Source: WJKQ01 sp043810515 (GTDB lineage Bacteria > Patescibacteriota > Gracilibacteria > UBA1369 > LOWO2-01-FULL-3). From it: a stretch of DNA of 64,000 bases. Location: the NCBI GenBank assembly GCA_043810515.1, contig JBDRNZ010000019.1, positions 1-64,000 of the forward strand, given 5' to 3'. The notes under the pieces were generated by a model, which worked only from the letters and a program-made list of their open reading frames with translations, had not been told where the DNA came from and did no database searches. The translations under genes and the position numbers were made by a program. Position 1 is the stretch's first letter, and each line of letters starts with the position of its first letter. This document shows positions 53,352 through 62,712 of this stretch, one piece after another.

Positions 53352-53950
53352 AAAATGTCACAATTTCGGGTGTCATTCTTGGACATAAAAACCTTGGAGA
53401 ATGCGACAAAATAGTTTTTTTGTACAACGATGATTATGGAAAAATTAAAGCGATAGCAAAAGGGGCAAGAAAACTTACAAGCAGATTCACGGGTCACCTT
53501 GAAACTCTAAATTTCTGTACGGCAGTTCTTTATTTCGGCCCAAAAAATATAATTCTTCAGGAAATATCAACACTCACATGCCCGTTCAGATCGAGAAAGT
53601 CGCTTCCGGTAATCTCGAACGCACTTAAAATGGCACAGATAACAAATCAACTCCTATACGAAAACCAAACGCTTGAAAATCTCACCGAACTGCTAAAAAC
53701 CGCGATAAAACACCTCACCGCCTCACACAAAAAATCGCTCATTACAACTTCCTACACTATAAAATTACTCGACAAATCGGGTCTGATTCCGGATTTCAAA
53801 GAAACACAGCTCCACGCCGAAACAAAATATTCAAAATTTTTCAATTTCATAAAAATTAAGCCGTTCCGGGAAATAGAAAAAATCACACTCACGAAAGAGG
53901 AAAAATCATACGTAAAAAAATTCACGGAAACCCTTCTACAAAGCTCCTAA
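53348..53950 (+). CDS. recO: DNA repair protein RecO
   Basis: 200 residues, shorter than the usual 240. The N-terminal OB-fold is clear: GVILGHKNLGECDKIVFLY, KIKAIAKGARKLTSRFTGHL and LNFCTAVLYFG. The C-terminal helical part is reduced, and the zinc-binding cysteines of many RecO proteins are absent. RecO loads RecA with RecR. It overlaps ftsX by 4 nt at its start and relA by 15 nt at its convergent end. Confidence 0.88.
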   Translation: MKNVTISGVILGHKNLGECDKIVFLYNDDYGKIKAIAKGARKLTSRFTGHLETLNFCTAVLYFGPKNIILQEISTLTCPFRSRKSLPVISNALKMAQITNQLLYENQTLENLTELLKTAIKHLTASHKKSLITTSYTIKLLDKSGLIPDFKETQLHAETKYSKFFNFIKIKPFREIEKITLTKEEKSYVKKFTETLLQSS

Positions 53951-56137
53951 TTTCAATCTGTCACTACGCACAACTTTCAAAACACCCTTCACGTTTTCAA
54001 GCCTGTCTATAATTTGATCAAAAAGGTCCAGATCGCCAAACTCAAGAAGATAATACTCCTCCGACAAACCGCCTTTGGCAACTTTCAAAGCCATGTCCCT
54101 GATATTCACACCCATTCCTGAAATAACGGAAGTAACATCCCTCACAAGCCCCACACGCCCAACCGCAGACACCTTGATACCAACAACATATCTCGGCCCC
54201 TTTTCCTTTTTCGCATCCCGCCATTCGGCAAAAATAATTCTGTCATCATCCAATGAATTAAGAATTTTGCACTTAGCGGCATGAATTGTCACCCTTATGC
54301 CTCTTGTAATATACCCGACTATGGCATCCCCTTTTTGTGGATTACAGCAGGATGCGAGTTTTACAGGCATACCGTCGGCTCCCCCAACAATGACAGTATC
54401 TTCAAGACGCACAGATTTACGCAAAGACACAGACCTTTTTCGCTCGGCAGCCAAAGCGGAAATCGCCGCATCTGAAATCATATCCTTATAGGGATAAATA
54501 CTTCGGATGATATCGCTTGCAAGCTTGCTTCCGCGCCCAACTTCACCTACAAGACTTTCTCTGAGCGAAAGGCTGAGGCTCTCACCGTTATATTTTTTCA
54601 AAATAGTATAATTCTGATCCATCGATGGTTTGCCTATACGAGAAAGCTGGGCATTTATAAGCCGCCTACCCTCGCGTACATTATTTTCCTTATTAAGCGC
54701 GCTAAACCACGTCTTTATCCTGCTTTTTGCAAAACCTGTTTTCACAACAGAAAGCCATTGCAGTTTCGGAGTCGATTCTTTTTTTGTGATAATTTCCACT
54801 ACATCTCCGTTCACAAGCTCATGATCCAGTGGAACAATACTTCCGTTGACCTTCGCCATAACGCATCTGTTCCCAATATCGGTATGAACCGCATAAGCAA
54901 AATCTATTGGAACAGCACCACGTGGAAGATCTTTTACACTACCGCGCGGAGTCAGAACGAAAATTCTGTCTTTAAAAACATCAACCTCAATATCCTTGAG
55001 ATCATCCCGCTCGGAAGTAAAATTACCCCTTACCTGCTCAAGTCCGCGAATCCATTCAGCCTGCGAAGTCACATTATGTGACTTTTTGCTGGAAGAATCA
55101 TAAATCCAGTGGGAAGCGATACCGTACTCGGCCTCCGCATGCATATTTTCATCACGAACCTGTATCTCGACGGGCTGGTCATTATTTTTCGGCCCAAGCC
55201 CAAGAACAACGGTATGAAGACTTCTGTAACCATTAGGCTTTGGAACAGCAAGATAATCCTTAAATCTTTTGGAAATAGGCTTCCATTCTCCATGAATAAG
55301 CCCCAATGCTCCATATAAATGATCAAGAGCCTCATGCCCGCTCTTATCCGTTTTTGCGGGCAGAACAATTCTGATTGCAAAAACATCATACAGCTCACTC
55401 ACTGAATTAAGCCCCTTTCTTTCAAGTTTTCTGTATATGCTATAAATGTTTTTTATACGCCCGAACACTTTGGCATCTATGCCTTTTGATTCCAAAAAAT
55501 CCTCCAGCTGCTTCTTTATAAACGCGATTGAAATACTGCAGCTCCCCCTAAGCTCGGTAAGCTGTCCGTAAATATTCTTATATTCAGCCGGATTTGAATA
55601 TTTAAAAGCGGTATCCTCAAGCCTGCTCTTTATTTTATACATACCAAGCCTCTCGGCAATCGGAACATATATATCAAGAGTTTCTCTTGAAAAAAAGACC
55701 CTTTCCTCATTCGTTCGAAAAAAGGACTTCATATGTCCGAGCTTCACAAGACGACAGGCCAGACTAACAAAAATAACTCTCAAATCCTTCGCTATCGCAA
55801 GAAACGTCTTCCTCAGTATCTCAAGATGAGCCTCTCTATCCCCTTCTTTATAATTCAAAACCTCTAGTTTCTCAACGCCCGAAAGAATACTATAAACCTC
55901 ATGTCCAAAAATATTTTTCAGCTCTTTCGCGCTAACTGACTTATAATCGAGATAAGCATCACGCAATAAAACAGCAAGTATACTATCTTCATCCGGCTTG
56001 AGAGGAATCATGATTTTTACACGGTCCCATGCCAACGGCAAATCGGCATCGTTCAAAAATTTCAAAGCCTTATTCAATTTTTCGGCATCAAAGCCTTCAT
56101 TATAATCCTGCAATTTTCTCACCAGATCCTCTGTCAT
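53936..56137 (-). CDS. RelA/SpoT-family (p)ppGpp synthetase with degenerate hydrolase domain
   Basis: 733 residues. The synthetase domain is intact: GRIKNIYSIYRKLERKG, YDVFAIRIVL, RFKDYLAVPKPNGYRSLHTV and EIQVRDENMHAEAEYGIASHW. TGS (VFVLTPRGSVKDLP), helical/zinc-finger-like and C-terminal ACT domains follow. In the N-terminal HD domain the expected HD pair is replaced: LLHD reads LLRD at 57-60 and the later ED is not seen, so hydrolase activity is doubtful. The RFKD (RXKD) motif is of the bifunctional Rel/SpoT kind. It ends a - strand run starting at rplY and converges on recO. Confidence 0.93.
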   Translation of the reverse strand: MTEDLVRKLQDYNEGFDAEKLNKALKFLNDADLPLAWDRVKIMIPLKPDEDSILAVLLRDAYLDYKSVSAKELKNIFGHEVYSILSGVEKLEVLNYKEGDREAHLEILRKTFLAIAKDLRVIFVSLACRLVKLGHMKSFFRTNEERVFFSRETLDIYVPIAERLGMYKIKSRLEDTAFKYSNPAEYKNIYGQLTELRGSCSISIAFIKKQLEDFLESKGIDAKVFGRIKNIYSIYRKLERKGLNSVSELYDVFAIRIVLPAKTDKSGHEALDHLYGALGLIHGEWKPISKRFKDYLAVPKPNGYRSLHTVVLGLGPKNNDQPVEIQVRDENMHAEAEYGIASHWIYDSSSKKSHNVTSQAEWIRGLEQVRGNFTSERDDLKDIEVDVFKDRIFVLTPRGSVKDLPRGAVPIDFAYAVHTDIGNRCVMAKVNGSIVPLDHELVNGDVVEIITKKESTPKLQWLSVVKTGFAKSRIKTWFSALNKENNVREGRRLINAQLSRIGKPSMDQNYTILKKYNGESLSLSLRESLVGEVGRGSKLASDIIRSIYPYKDMISDAAISALAAERKRSVSLRKSVRLEDTVIVGGADGMPVKLASCCNPQKGDAIVGYITRGIRVTIHAAKCKILNSLDDDRIIFAEWRDAKKEKGPRYVVGIKVSAVGRVGLVRDVTSVISGMGVNIRDMALKVAKGGLSEEYYLLEFGDLDLFDQIIDRLENVKGVLKVVRSDRLKLGAL

Positions 56138-56192
56138 TTAAAAAACGTTTACTGGACTTCATATTATAATATATGAAGTCCAAAATAGTAAG

Positions 56193-57323
56193 CTATTCTT
56201 GCACTGGAATAATGGCATTTATATCCGACGAAGGCACATCAAAGACTTTTATGCCTTTTATCAAGGCCTCTTCATTTGAAACTATATCTTCATAACGCGG
56301 CCGGAGAAGATCAAGAGAAATGGAATATTCCTGGCCGATAAGATTGTACGCATTGTAATAAGCTTTTATTCTAACCGAGGTCTGCGCAAAAGATATAAAT
56401 TGTTCAAGAGAATCATAGGAATTTTTTCCATAAAATTTTGCGGAATAAGTGAAAAAGTCGCCCTCATAAATACCAACTTCGGCCTGCGCGTCGTCATATT
56501 TAGTATCAAAATCCACAAGAGCCAGCGTTATTTCACTATATACCGATTCCGCCTCAGTTATAGTATCGGCAATTTCTTTTTCGTATGAATCAAGAGCCGC
56601 CCTTCTATCAACGGACGCATCAAGCAGCGCATAAACATCGGTATTATAAATATTATTCATTCTTCTTAAAACATCGTTAAAATAAACGATTTTTGATTCA
56701 AAAAAACCAATCGTCGAACCAATCGCAAAAGCGGCATCAACCCCTACAATATCTCCTCCATATCCCAGACCGAAAACATACGAGGTAGAAACACTTTCCC
56801 CGGAGCCGCTTGTTTCTCCAGTCGTTTCTGTCACACCATCACCCGACAAAACATTTTCCTCGCCACTACCCGCAAAAATAAAATAAAGACCGACAACCGC
56901 GAGAACGAGAAAAATCAAAAAATAAACAATACGCTTTTTCGTAATACCGGCCTGACCGAGAACGTCCCAGACGTCTTCTTTTACTTCTTCAACTGAAGAG
57001 ACGGGAGGAGTTACCGGGGAAGACTCTATAACTTTGTGCTCCTCAGCGGGAACATCGATAACTTTCCTTCCGCTTTCCTTCGCAGACTCAAAAGGATTGA
57101 TAGGCTCAACCTCGCTGGATTCATCAGTCCTGTTTTTATTTCCATCCTCACCCACATCATTTTTAAGCCCCTCGCGTTCATCCTTGGATTTCGTCTTTGA
57201 GACCTCTTTTTTAAGCTTACCAATTTCGTCCGGCTTATGCGGAATATTTTCTTTTGAATGCTTACCGCCGGCGACTTCCGCACCGACCTCTTTCTTCCCT
57301 AATTTTCCTTTATCTTGAGGCAT
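56193..57323 (-). CDS. Single-pass membrane protein with charged cytoplasmic and helical external part, unknown
   Basis: 376 residues. The first 125 or so are Lys/Glu-rich, disordered in character and end in VWDVLGQAGITKKRIVYF. One TM segment (about 132-150: FLIFLVLAVVGLYFIFAG) follows. The outer part is Ser/Gly/Glu-rich at first, then helical (residues about 200-370). Overall it looks like an anchored surface protein. No family is recognised. It lies 2 nt from the Yip1-like gene in the rplY-relA run. Confidence 0.7.
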   Translation of the reverse strand: MPQDKGKLGKKEVGAEVAGGKHSKENIPHKPDEIGKLKKEVSKTKSKDEREGLKNDVGEDGNKNRTDESSEVEPINPFESAKESGRKVIDVPAEEHKVIESSPVTPPVSSVEEVKEDVWDVLGQAGITKKRIVYFLIFLVLAVVGLYFIFAGSGEENVLSGDGVTETTGETSGSGESVSTSYVFGLGYGGDIVGVDAAFAIGSTIGFFESKIVYFNDVLRRMNNIYNTDVYALLDASVDRRAALDSYEKEIADTITEAESVYSEITLALVDFDTKYDDAQAEVGIYEGDFFTYSAKFYGKNSYDSLEQFISFAQTSVRIKAYYNAYNLIGQEYSISLDLLRPRYEDIVSNEEALIKGIKVFDVPSSDINAIIPVQE

Positions 57324-57325
57324 TT

Positions 57326-57913
57326 TTAATACAACAATCTATAAGCCCTTCCAACAAAAATTCTTCCGAATATAGCCGCCGCCACAAAATAACTCACGAT
57401 ACCCACGATAAGAGCAAAAACAACATCGTGCCTGTTCAGTTTATGATAGGAAACGAGCATTTTATGAGCAACAACAAACATCCACGCCAGCGCTACGATC
57501 GAAACCAGATTATAGACACTCATGGCATCAATAATTCCAAAAAGAGACAGCAAAAAAGGAATCACGGAAATCCACAAAACAAGCGAACTGTAAGCCATCG
57601 TTCTGAAAAATCCAATATTGTCACCTTTGCCTCCAAAAGATTTCTGCGCGATAAAACTGACGAAAAAAATAACACTGGCCAGCGAAATTACCGGAACAAA
57701 AATAGGCCAGAACAAAAATCTTGAAAAAATAACCCCAAAACCAGACGGAAAAGCCAGCGCCGCAAGAATAAGATTGATAACCGGAGGCACAAGCAAAATA
57801 ACAATCCCCCACTGAGTAGAGTTTTTTTTGCCTGAAACTTCAAGCATTTTCCCCTCATCCAGTTTCAAAATTTTCACAGCATCGCCTATATGCGAAAAAA
57901 GCACGTTTTTCAT
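57326..57913 (-). CDS. Yip1-like membrane protein
   Basis: 195 residues with five hydrophobic segments, compatible with the Yip1 domain (about 36-190: GIVILLVPPVINLILAALAF, FFVSFIAQKSFGG, RTMAYSSLVLWISVIPFLL). The function of Yip1 proteins in bacteria is unknown. Its start codon overlaps the hppA stop by 1 nt (TAATG), so translation is coupled. Confidence 0.7.
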   Translation of the reverse strand: MKNVLFSHIGDAVKILKLDEGKMLEVSGKKNSTQWGIVILLVPPVINLILAALAFPSGFGVIFSRFLFWPIFVPVISLASVIFFVSFIAQKSFGGKGDNIGFFRTMAYSSLVLWISVIPFLLSLFGIIDAMSVYNLVSIVALAWMFVVAHKMLVSYHKLNRHDVVFALIVGIVSYFVAAAIFGRIFVGRAYRLLY

Positions 57914-59946
57914 TAAAATATACCGTTAGCGGTGAATACTCCTGCAAATATAAGAGAAACGATCGTCATAAGTTTTATAAGAATATTTATACTTGGACCT
58001 GAAGTGTCCTTGAAAGGATCTCCAACCGTGTCACCAACAACAGCAGCTTTATGCGTGTCGGATCCTTTTCCGCCATATTCCCCTCCTTCAATATATTTTT
58101 TCGCGTTATCCCACGCACCACCGGAATTTGCCATTGAAATAGCAAGCATAACACCGGAAATCAGCGCCCCTGCCAAAAGTCCGCCAAGCGCCGTCGTTCC
58201 CAGAAAAAATCCTACAAGTATAGGAACCAAAACAGCCATCAGTCCGGGAACAATCATCTCACGTATCGCAGCCCGGGTAGAAATATCAACACATTTTTCA
58301 CTGTCACCCTGAGCTTTCCCCTCCATTAAACCTTTTATCTCCCTAAATTGCCTCCTGACCTCCTCAATCATATCAAAAGCGGCACGCCCCACCGCAGACA
58401 TCGTCATCGCTGAAAAAACAAATGGAAGCATCGCACCTATAAAAAGTCCGACAATAACAGTAGTTTCCTTTATATCAATAACAGTCAATCCCGCTGTTTC
58501 CGAATAAGCCGCAAAAAGAGCAAGCGCCGTCAAAGCCGCGGATCCGATTGCAAAACCTTTTCCAATTGCAGCAGTAGTATTTCCGGCAGAATCAAGAAGA
58601 TCTGTTCTTTTCCTCACGTCAGCCCCGAGCCCCGCCATCTCAGCGATCCCTCCAGCATTATCCGCAACCGGACCATACGCATCAATAGCAAGAGAAATTC
58701 CAAGAGTCGAAAGCATACCGACAGCGCTTATGGCAATTCCATAAAGACCCGCGAAACGGTAAGCAACAAATATGGCAACACATATAAATAAAACCGGAAG
58801 CGCCGTAGACCTGTACCCAAGTGCAAGTCCCTGGATAATATTAGTTGCGGAACCGGTTTGAGAAGCATCAGCAAGCTTTTTCACCGGATTATAATGGGCA
58901 GATGTATAATATTCCGTTATAAGTCCGATAATAATTCCCACGACAAGCCCCGAAACCATCGCAACAAAAACTCCAACCCACTCATCGCCCAGGAAGTGCC
59001 TTGCCAAAAACATTCCGCCAATAACAACAAGCACGGAAGCGGCCCACAGGCCATTCTTGAGAGCTGCGTGAATATTACCCTTCTTTCCTACACGTATAAG
59101 AAAAGCGCCTATGATCGATGCTAAAATTCCGACTCCGGCAAGCATAAGCGGGAAGTAAATACCATTCATCCCGAATGTGGAAAATCCAAGAATCATCGCG
59201 GCTACTATGCTCCCCACGTAAGATTCAAAAAGATCAGCCCCCATTCCGGCAACATCACCCACGTTATCCCCCACATTATCAGCAATCACAGCAGGATTCC
59301 TGGGATCGTCCTCTGGAATACCAGCCTCTACTTTACCAACAAGATCAGCGCCTACATCGGCGGCTTTCGTATAAATTCCTCCGCCCACACGGGCAAAAAG
59401 AGCAATAGAAGAGGCACCCAGTCCGAAACCGGTAATAACCGTCAGGACCACACCTGTAGGTAGAGACAATAGATTGAAATAAATAATAAATAGTAAAGAC
59501 AGCCCGAGAAGCCCCAGTCCGACAACCGAAAGTCCCATAACAGCACCGGATCTGAAAGCGATAACAAGCGCACCTCCAAGACTCTGTCTTGCGGCATTCG
59601 CCGTTCTGACATTAGCTTTTGTGGCTATTTTCATTCCAAAGAAACCGGCAAGAACACTGCTTATCGCCCCGTAAACAAACGAAAAAGCAGTCAGCATCCC
59701 CTCATTCACGTCAGGCGTGTCGGGATTATCAAGAAAAATAAACAAAACAACAAAGAGAACTACGACAAAAATCGCAATAACTCTATATTCGCGCTTCAAA
59801 AAAGCCATCGCTCCGGCATAAATGGATCCGGCTATGGCACGCATCTTCTCGTCACCTTCAGGCTTCCTTTTTATCAGAAGCGAAAAAATAAAGGCTACAA
59901 TCAAAGACAACACGGCGGTACCAACAAGTACAAGTGGATAAGTCAT
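57913..59946 (-). CDS. hppA: Membrane-bound ion-translocating pyrophosphatase
   Basis: 677 residues, about 16 TM segments. It couples pyrophosphate hydrolysis to H+ or Na+ export. [20 protein letters not shown] and [19 protein letters not shown] are the diagnostic motifs, with a second acidic set near the end ([20 protein letters not shown]). The [10 protein letters not shown] stretch has Ala where potassium-independent enzymes have Lys, so it is probably of the potassium-dependent type. Whether it pumps Na+ or H+ cannot be told. Overlaps the Yip1-like gene by 1 nt. Confidence 0.95.
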   Translation of the reverse strand: MTYPLVLVGTAVLSLIVAFIFSLLIKRKPEGDEKMRAIAGSIYAGAMAFLKREYRVIAIFVVVLFVVLFIFLDNPDTPDVNEGMLTAFSFVYGAISSVLAGFFGMKIATKANVRTANAARQSLGGALVIAFRSGAVMGLSVVGLGLLGLSLLFIIYFNLLSLPTGVVLTVITGFGLGASSIALFARVGGGIYTKAADVGADLVGKVEAGIPEDDPRNPAVIADNVGDNVGDVAGMGADLFESYVGSIVAAMILGFSTFGMNGIYFPLMLAGVGILASIIGAFLIRVGKKGNIHAALKNGLWAASVLVVIGGMFLARHFLGDEWVGVFVAMVSGLVVGIIIGLITEYYTSAHYNPVKKLADASQTGSATNIIQGLALGYRSTALPVLFICVAIFVAYRFAGLYGIAISAVGMLSTLGISLAIDAYGPVADNAGGIAEMAGLGADVRKRTDLLDSAGNTTAAIGKGFAIGSAALTALALFAAYSETAGLTVIDIKETTVIVGLFIGAMLPFVFSAMTMSAVGRAAFDMIEEVRRQFREIKGLMEGKAQGDSEKCVDISTRAAIREMIVPGLMAVLVPILVGFFLGTTALGGLLAGALISGVMLAISMANSGGAWDNAKKYIEGGEYGGKGSDTHKAAVVGDTVGDPFKDTSGPSINILIKLMTIVSLIFAGVFTANGIF

Positions 59947-59987
59947 GTTTGGAAAAAATTACGGAATAAAATTATATATTTATTTAT

Positions 59988-60500
59988 TTAATAAATTTCC
60001 TGGGAAAAAAGAAGCACAAGATCGTCATAAAAAGCTCTCACTACACCATAACCATCAACATCCTGTGACACATCCGCCCCTGTAAAATCAAATTCACCAA
60101 TTTTCTCTTCACTACCAAAAAGCCTTACCACAAAACTACCAGCACCCACTATATCTTCATCGTCCGAAACAGGCTCAAAATTCTTCATCGACGGAGCCGC
60201 AAGAATATTCAAAACATTTTCAAACTGATCAAAAAATTCCCCTCCAACAACACCATCCGTCGCAACATCCCCGGCGTCGGTTTCCTCACTTCTATATGGA
60301 TACAAAACAGAATAATTTACGGAAAGAGTCCTCGAGTCGTAATCAGGAACCAAAACGATACTCGTCTCAGCATAATAAGGCGGCGAAACCATTCCGTTAT
60401 TCACCAAAAAAGTTACGGAAGCCACGTCCTCGGAACCCCTCAGACAGCCAGTCATAACGGCCACAATCAACATTGGAACAAATAAAATCCTCCTATTCAT
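59988..60500 (-). CDS. Putative lipoprotein of unknown function
   Basis: 170 residues from ATG 60500; an upstream ATG at 60524 is less likely because it lies in the -10 box region. The signal peptide MNRRILFVPMLIVAVMTGC ends in a lipobox (VMTGC). The mature part is acidic and rich in beta-type sequence (ETSIVLVPDYDSRTLSVNYS). No family is recognised. It is followed by hppA after 41 nt. Confidence 0.7.
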   Translation of the reverse strand: MNRRILFVPMLIVAVMTGCLRGSEDVASVTFLVNNGMVSPPYYAETSIVLVPDYDSRTLSVNYSVLYPYRSEETDAGDVATDGVVGGEFFDQFENVLNILAAPSMKNFEPVSDDEDIVGAGSFVVRLFGSEEKIGEFDFTGADVSQDVDGYGVVRAFYDDLVLLFSQEIY

Positions 60501-60523
60501 AAGAAAAAACTTAATCGGCACCA

Positions 60524-60554
60524 ATTATATCACAAACCGAAGAGAAAAACACAA
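60524..60554 (-). promoter_or_regulatory. Extended -10 promoter of the lipoprotein-hppA run
   Basis: On the - strand TGA-TATAAT (60532-60524), with TTGTGT (60554-60549) at a long 19-nt spacing. The ATG at 60500 is 24 nt downstream. Confidence 0.5.
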
Positions 60555-60567
60555 CAGGCAATTGTCA

Positions 60568-61263
60568 TTATTTGGATTTGGATTCGCCCTCGGGTTTTTC
60601 CTCTTTTGCAGCCTCACCTTCCTTGACTTCACCCTCAGCCCCGCCTTCAGCAACCGCAGCTCCTTCAACCCCTTCTCCCGCAGCAGGAGCCTTGACCTCT
60701 TCCTCCTCCTTCGCAGGAGCAGCCACTGTCGCGACTACATCTTCCGGAGAATTCAAAACAGTAATAGTAGCAGGGACAACAAGGTCTTTCACCCTTATAA
60801 AGCTATGAAAATCAACAAGAGAATCAACATTAACTTCAATCTTATGAATAAGATCTTTCGGCAAACATTTCACGTCAATCTCGGTAATATTTGTCATAAG
60901 CGTACCAGCAAGCTCCTTTACCGCAGGAGCCACCCCGGTAAATGCCAGCGGAACCTGGGTATGTAAAACCTCATCCATTTTAACGTTAATCATGTCAACA
61001 TGGACAATTTTATCTGAAACCGGATCATACATAACGTCGTGGACAAGAGCATTAACCTCCTCGTCACCATCCAGCTTCAGTTTAATAATGGTATTACCGC
61101 CGGCAGACTTATAAATTCTGCGAAAGCTCTGATAATCGGCCTGAAGAGATTTATTTTTAACACCTCTACCGTAATACTCGATAGGCAGAATGCTTTTGCC
61201 GCGAAGATCGGAAGCTTTTACGCTCAGATCCCTGTTTTTAACATCCAAAGTTACTGTATCCAT
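60568..61263 (-). CDS. rplY: 50S ribosomal protein L25 (long, CTC-type)
   Basis: 231 residues. The N-terminal 5S rRNA-binding domain has DLRGKSILPIEYYGRGVKN and VDMINVKMDEVLHTQVPLAF. The CTC domain (IDVKCLPKDLIHKIEVNVDS) follows. The end (about 180-231) is a low-complexity Glu/Ala/Gly/Lys tail (EEEVKAPAAGEGVEG). The tail is a common feature of this family. It heads the - strand run to relA. Confidence 0.93.
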   Translation of the reverse strand: MDTVTLDVKNRDLSVKASDLRGKSILPIEYYGRGVKNKSLQADYQSFRRIYKSAGGNTIIKLKLDGDEEVNALVHDVMYDPVSDKIVHVDMINVKMDEVLHTQVPLAFTGVAPAVKELAGTLMTNITEIDVKCLPKDLIHKIEVNVDSLVDFHSFIRVKDLVVPATITVLNSPEDVVATVAAPAKEEEEVKAPAAGEGVEGAAVAEGGAEGEVKEGEAAKEEKPEGESKSK

Positions 61264-61291
61264 ATTGCTTTAAGAATGATTTGCGCGTGTT

Positions 61292-61320
61292 AGTCTAGAC
61301 GAAATGCACCCCCCATGCAA
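61292..61320 (-). promoter_or_regulatory. Promoter of rplY
   Basis: On the - strand: TTGCAT (61320-61315), 17-nt spacer, TAGACT (61297-61292). Confidence 0.45.
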
Positions 61321-61327
61321 TAGATTT

Positions 61328-61355
61328 TTGCACTCACCCCCGACTATGCTAAAAT
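61328..61355 (+). promoter_or_regulatory. Promoter of ybaB-mltG
   Basis: TTGCAC (61328-61333), 16-nt spacer, TAAAAT (61350-61355) with the extended TGC. The ATG at 61385 follows 29 nt later. An upstream start at 61304 would precede this promoter and is rejected. Confidence 0.6.
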
Positions 61356-61384
61356 CCTTACCGTATCCCTTAAACTTAAAAGTT

Positions 61385-61678
61385 ATGTTCGATAAAGCAA
61401 AAGACCTTTATAAATTGCAGAAACAGGCGCGACAGATAAAAAAACAACTTAAAAATACCCACGTTGAATCGGAATCGGAAGGCGTGACTGTAATTTTGAA
61501 CGGGGAACAGGAAATTGTACAGATCAAAATAAGCGACGAAGCGATGACCGACAAAGGCAAACTCGAAAAAAATCTTGAAAAATGCTTCAATAAAGCCGTT
61601 AAAAAATCACAACAGATAGGCGCCGAGCTTATGAAAGACATAATGGGAGACAGCGGATTTCCAGGCATGGGCGCATAA
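61385..61678 (+). CDS. ybaB: YbaB/EbfC-family nucleoid-associated protein
   Basis: 97 residues from ATG 61385. The helix-strand-helix YbaB fold shows in LYKLQKQARQIKKQLKN, VTVILNGEQEIVQIKI and LEKNLEKCFNKAVKKSQ. YbaB dimers bind DNA without strong sequence preference. In many bacteria the gene sits beside recR or dnaX; here it is paired with mltG, 8 nt downstream. Confidence 0.88.
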   Translation: MFDKAKDLYKLQKQARQIKKQLKNTHVESESEGVTVILNGEQEIVQIKISDEAMTDKGKLEKNLEKCFNKAVKKSQQIGAELMKDIMGDSGFPGMGA

Positions 61679-61686
61679 TAAAAACC

Positions 61687-62712
61687 ATGAAAAAGAAAAA
61701 ATTCACAATCGGACTCGCGGTAATTGCAGTCTTACTGCTTCTCGGATACTGGAGATATGACCATTACATAAAAACACCTGTCGATCCCACTGACAGCACT
61801 ATAATTTCATTCCAGATAAAAAAAGGCCAGACAGCGAAAGAAATAGGAAAAATGCTGAAAGAAAACATCCTAATAAAAAGCTCTCTGTCCTTTTCCCTAT
61901 ATTCAAGACTCCACGATCTGGATGGCAACATAGTTTATGGACGGTTTGCCCTCAACAAAACCATGACAATTCCGCAGATTATTGAAACGATAAGCGATCC
62001 ATCCATGGCGGAAGCGGTTCTCACGATCCAGGAAGGCATCACGATAAAAGACATCGAAGAAAAACTCGCGGATCTTGGACTTATAAACAAAGATGACCTT
62101 AAGTCTGCCGTAAAAGAATTTTCCGGCTGGGAATATTACACGACATTCCTGAATCAAGATGATCTTAAAAATCTCGACCTCCCGCTTGAGGGATACATTT
62201 ATCCCGACACATACTTTCTGGATTCCGAAAGTTTCCAGCCACACGACATCGTTTATCTCGCACTGGATAATTTCGAGAAAAAATGGCTCGAAATTGGCGC
62301 CACACCGCAAAACAGCAAACTTTCAACTTATTCAATCCATGAAATAATAACAATGGCTTCAGTAATAGAAAATGAAGTATTTGGAAAAGAAAACAGAGAG
62401 ATTGTATCCGGAATTCTATGGAAAAGACTCGAAAACAACTGGCCACTGGGAGCAGACGCCACTCTTCTTTACATAACTGAAGACAGAATAATTACCGCGG
62501 AGGATCTTGAAACAGATTCGCCTTACAATACACGAAAATTTCAGGGCCTTCCTCCCGGCCCTATAGGAAATCCGAGCAAAGAAAGCATAGAGGCCGCTCT
62601 TTTCCCGAAAGAAAGCGATTACTGGTTTTACCTCACAACAAAAGACACCGGCGAGATAATTTACTCAAAAACAAACGAGGAGCATAACTCAAACCGCGAA
62701 AAGTACCTCTAA
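61687..62712 (+). CDS. mltG: Endolytic murein transglycosylase MltG (YceG-like)
   Basis: 341 residues. A TM anchor near the N-terminus (TIGLAVIAVLLLLGYW) precedes a LysM-like part (ISFQIKKGQTAKEIGKMLKE) and the YceG catalytic domain. The catalytic Glu is in MASVIENEVFGKENR. DATLLYITED, NTRKFQGLPPGPIGNPS and FYLTTKDTGEIIYSKTNEEH are typical. It cuts nascent glycan strands and sets their length. It meets the convergent FecR-like gene without any gap. Confidence 0.93.
   Translation: MKKKKFTIGLAVIAVLLLLGYWRYDHYIKTPVDPTDSTIISFQIKKGQTAKEIGKMLKENILIKSSLSFSLYSRLHDLDGNIVYGRFALNKTMTIPQIIETISDPSMAEAVLTIQEGITIKDIEEKLADLGLINKDDLKSAVKEFSGWEYYTTFLNQDDLKNLDLPLEGYIYPDTYFLDSESFQPHDIVYLALDNFEKKWLEIGATPQNSKLSTYSIHEIITMASVIENEVFGKENREIVSGILWKRLENNWPLGADATLLYITEDRIITAEDLETDSPYNTRKFQGLPPGPIGNPSKESIEAALFPKESDYWFYLTTKDTGEIIYSKTNEEHNSNREKYL

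Noticed and set aside
61304..61384. Upstream start for ybaB
   Set aside because: It precedes the predicted promoter and adds residues not seen in the family.
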